Origin: Streptomyces venezuelae | GTDB lineage: Bacteria > Actinomycetota > Actinomycetes > Streptomycetales > Streptomycetaceae | Assembly: GCF_008642275.1 (NCBI RefSeq) | Contig: NZ_CP029189.1 | Location: 5,500,001-5,564,000 of the forward strand | DNA length: 64,000 nt | Direction: 5' to 3' | Part shown: positions 63,142 to 64,000 of the stretch, one piece after another | Layout: each line of letters begins with the position of its first letter | Position numbering within the stretch: the first letter of the stretch is position 1 | Notes under the pieces: generated by a model | Told to the model about the DNA's origin: nothing | The model's database searches: none | Seen by the model: only the letters and a program-made list of their open reading frames with translations | Program-made: the position numbers and the translations under genes

Positions 63142-63660
63142 GTGGCGATGGAGGCCGGCCCTCGCGACACCGGGCAGGACGACACCCGGAGGGAAGCGGA
63201 CCCGATGCTTCTGGACGGGACGGACGGGCCTGCGGGACTCGGGCTGCCCGCTGATCCGGCGCGACTGACCCCGGACGGCCCGGACACCGCCGACTCGGCC
63301 GAGGCGGAGGCCGCCGCCGGGCCCGAGTTCGAGGTCGAACTGCGCCCGCAGCGCCGCCTGCGCCTGTGGCAGATCGCCCCCATCGCGATGCTCGCCGCCA
63401 CCGGTTCGCTGATGTTCGCCTTCCCGCTCGCCTTCGAGTTCGGCGACGGCGGTGCCGTGGTCGCCATGCTCGGCTTCCTGATCAGCTGCTGCGCCGGAGG
63501 CTGGGGAATGATGGCCGCCCGACGGGTCGGCTACACATGGCCCGGTCTCCCGGCCCGGGGGAGCGGCCGCCGCCCCGACTGGCGCATGGCCGCGCTGTAC
63601 GCCGTCGTCGCGCTGGCCGTCGTAGGACTCGCCGTGTACCGGGTCGCCCGGCTCCGCTGA
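63142..63660 (+). CDS. Predicted membrane protein
   Basis: 172 residues. A long polar N-terminus of about 75 residues (Asp/Glu/Ala-rich) is followed by three membrane helices (about 80-98, 104-125 and 150-168). GTG start chosen as GGAGG lies 4 nt upstream; an ATG six bases later would be nearly as good. No family recognised; it is located between miaA and dapF, so co-transcription is possible. Confidence 0.7.
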   Translation: MAMEAGPRDTGQDDTRREADPMLLDGTDGPAGLGLPADPARLTPDGPDTADSAEAEAAAGPEFEVELRPQRRLRLWQIAPIAMLAATGSLMFAFPLAFEFGDGGAVVAMLGFLISCCAGGWGMMAARRVGYTWPGLPARGSGRRPDWRMAALYAVVALAVVGLAVYRVARLR

Positions 63661-63748
63661 CCGCCCCCGGACGGGTTCCGACCCCTGGACGGGTCCCGCC
63701 CCTCGGACGGTGCGGGGCCTCTGAGCTGGGGCTCGGTACGATGGGCGG

Positions 63749-64000
63749 GTGACGCAGACCACCCTCCCCTTCCTCAAGGGCCACGGCACCGAGAACGACT
63801 TCGTGATCGTCCCGGACCCGGACAACGCCATCGAGCTGCCCGCGGCCGCCGTCGCGAAGCTCTGCGACCGGCGCGCCGGAATCGGTGCGGACGGCGTCCT
63901 GCACGTCGTCCGCTCCGCCGCGCACCCCGAGGCCGCGCACCTGGCCGACCAGGCGGAGTGGTTCATGGACTACCGCAACAGCGACGGCTCCATCGCCGAG
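63749..64000 (+). CDS. dapF: Diaminopimelate epimerase DapF, 5' portion
   Basis: The first 84 codons, cut by the window end. The translation opens VTQTTLPFLKGHGTENDF, matches the DapF N-terminal pattern (KxHGxGNDF in other members) and reaches the FMDYRNSDGS segment just before the catalytic Cys. DapF interconverts LL- and meso-diaminopimelate for peptidoglycan and lysine. GTG start with GGGCG upstream, weakly supported. The first catalytic Cys is beyond the end. Confidence 0.9.
   Translation, partial: MTQTTLPFLKGHGTENDFVIVPDPDNAIELPAAAVAKLCDRRAGIGADGVLHVVRSAAHPEAAHLADQAEWFMDYRNSDGSIAE

Overview
This window is a GC-rich actinobacterial chromosome segment, almost certainly Streptomyces. The codon third positions are nearly all G or C, GTG starts are common, and the gene order (osaA-osaB, ftsK, rimO-pgsA-cinA-clgR, recA-recX, gluABCD, miaB, miaA, dapF) is, as far as I recall it, that of the conserved core of Streptomyces chromosomes. 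No CRISPR array, insertion sequence, integrase or prophage gene is visible. All function calls come from reading motifs and recalling families; no database search was run.

Layout. 1-1.7 kb: the 3' part of a 23S rRNA gene, a 5S gene, and a tRNA-Thr only about 5 nt after the 5S, closed by a strong terminator. 1.9-11.7 kb: a six-helix DUF308 protein, a large SpoIIE-type phosphatase, and divergently a 1844-residue hybrid histidine kinase with ten 92-residue HAMP-type repeats (OsaA), followed by its coiled-coil response regulator OsaB (osmoadaptation). 11.9-19.2 kb: ftsK, a RodZ-like HTH/membrane protein, then the overlapping rimO-pgsA-cinA set and the Clp regulator clgR, whose protein ends in a Val-Val-Ala-Ala degron-like tail. 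19.2-27 kb: small membrane protein, SDR, endonuclease VIII, a repeat-filled spacer, a lipoprotein and the giant helicase Lhr. 27-36.1 kb: an AraC-type regulator, a GNAT/DUF2716 protein, the azlCD exporter pair, an alpha/alpha-toroid-like protein, DUF3046, an AI-2E-type permease, an HTH plus double Clp-N protein with palindromic operators in front of it, a methyltransferase, a lipoprotein, a zinc ribbon protein and a SUKH protein.

36.2-43.5 kb: recA with an SOS-like box, recX, a large FtsX-type permease with no ATPase beside it, then on the minus strand a sulfur unit: a 15-codon cysteine-rich leader peptide, cysteine dioxygenase and a rhodanese, followed upstream by an FAD monooxygenase. 43.8-49.6 kb: the gluABCD glutamate uptake operon and a divergent two-component system. 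49.7-56.3 kb: what looks like a host-glycan scavenging locus: a Tat-exported GH85 endo-beta-N-acetylglucosaminidase, an intracellular GH-A (GH5-like) glycosidase, a LacI regulator and a ROK sugar kinase, with two matching palindromes that look like LacI operators. 56.3-64 kb: an orphan TAXI substrate-binding protein, LysR, mycothiol-dependent isomerase family protein, miaB, an extradiol-dioxygenase-like protein, a 64-bp perfect palindrome, two small minus-strand proteins, miaA, a membrane protein and the start of dapF, cut by the window edge.

The items most worth following up are the cysteine-rich leader peptide (probable attenuation of cysteine catabolism), the GH85/GH5/LacI/ROK locus with its operator pair, the fungal-Nik1-like HAMP repeat array in OsaA, and the palindrome-controlled HTH/Clp-N protein.
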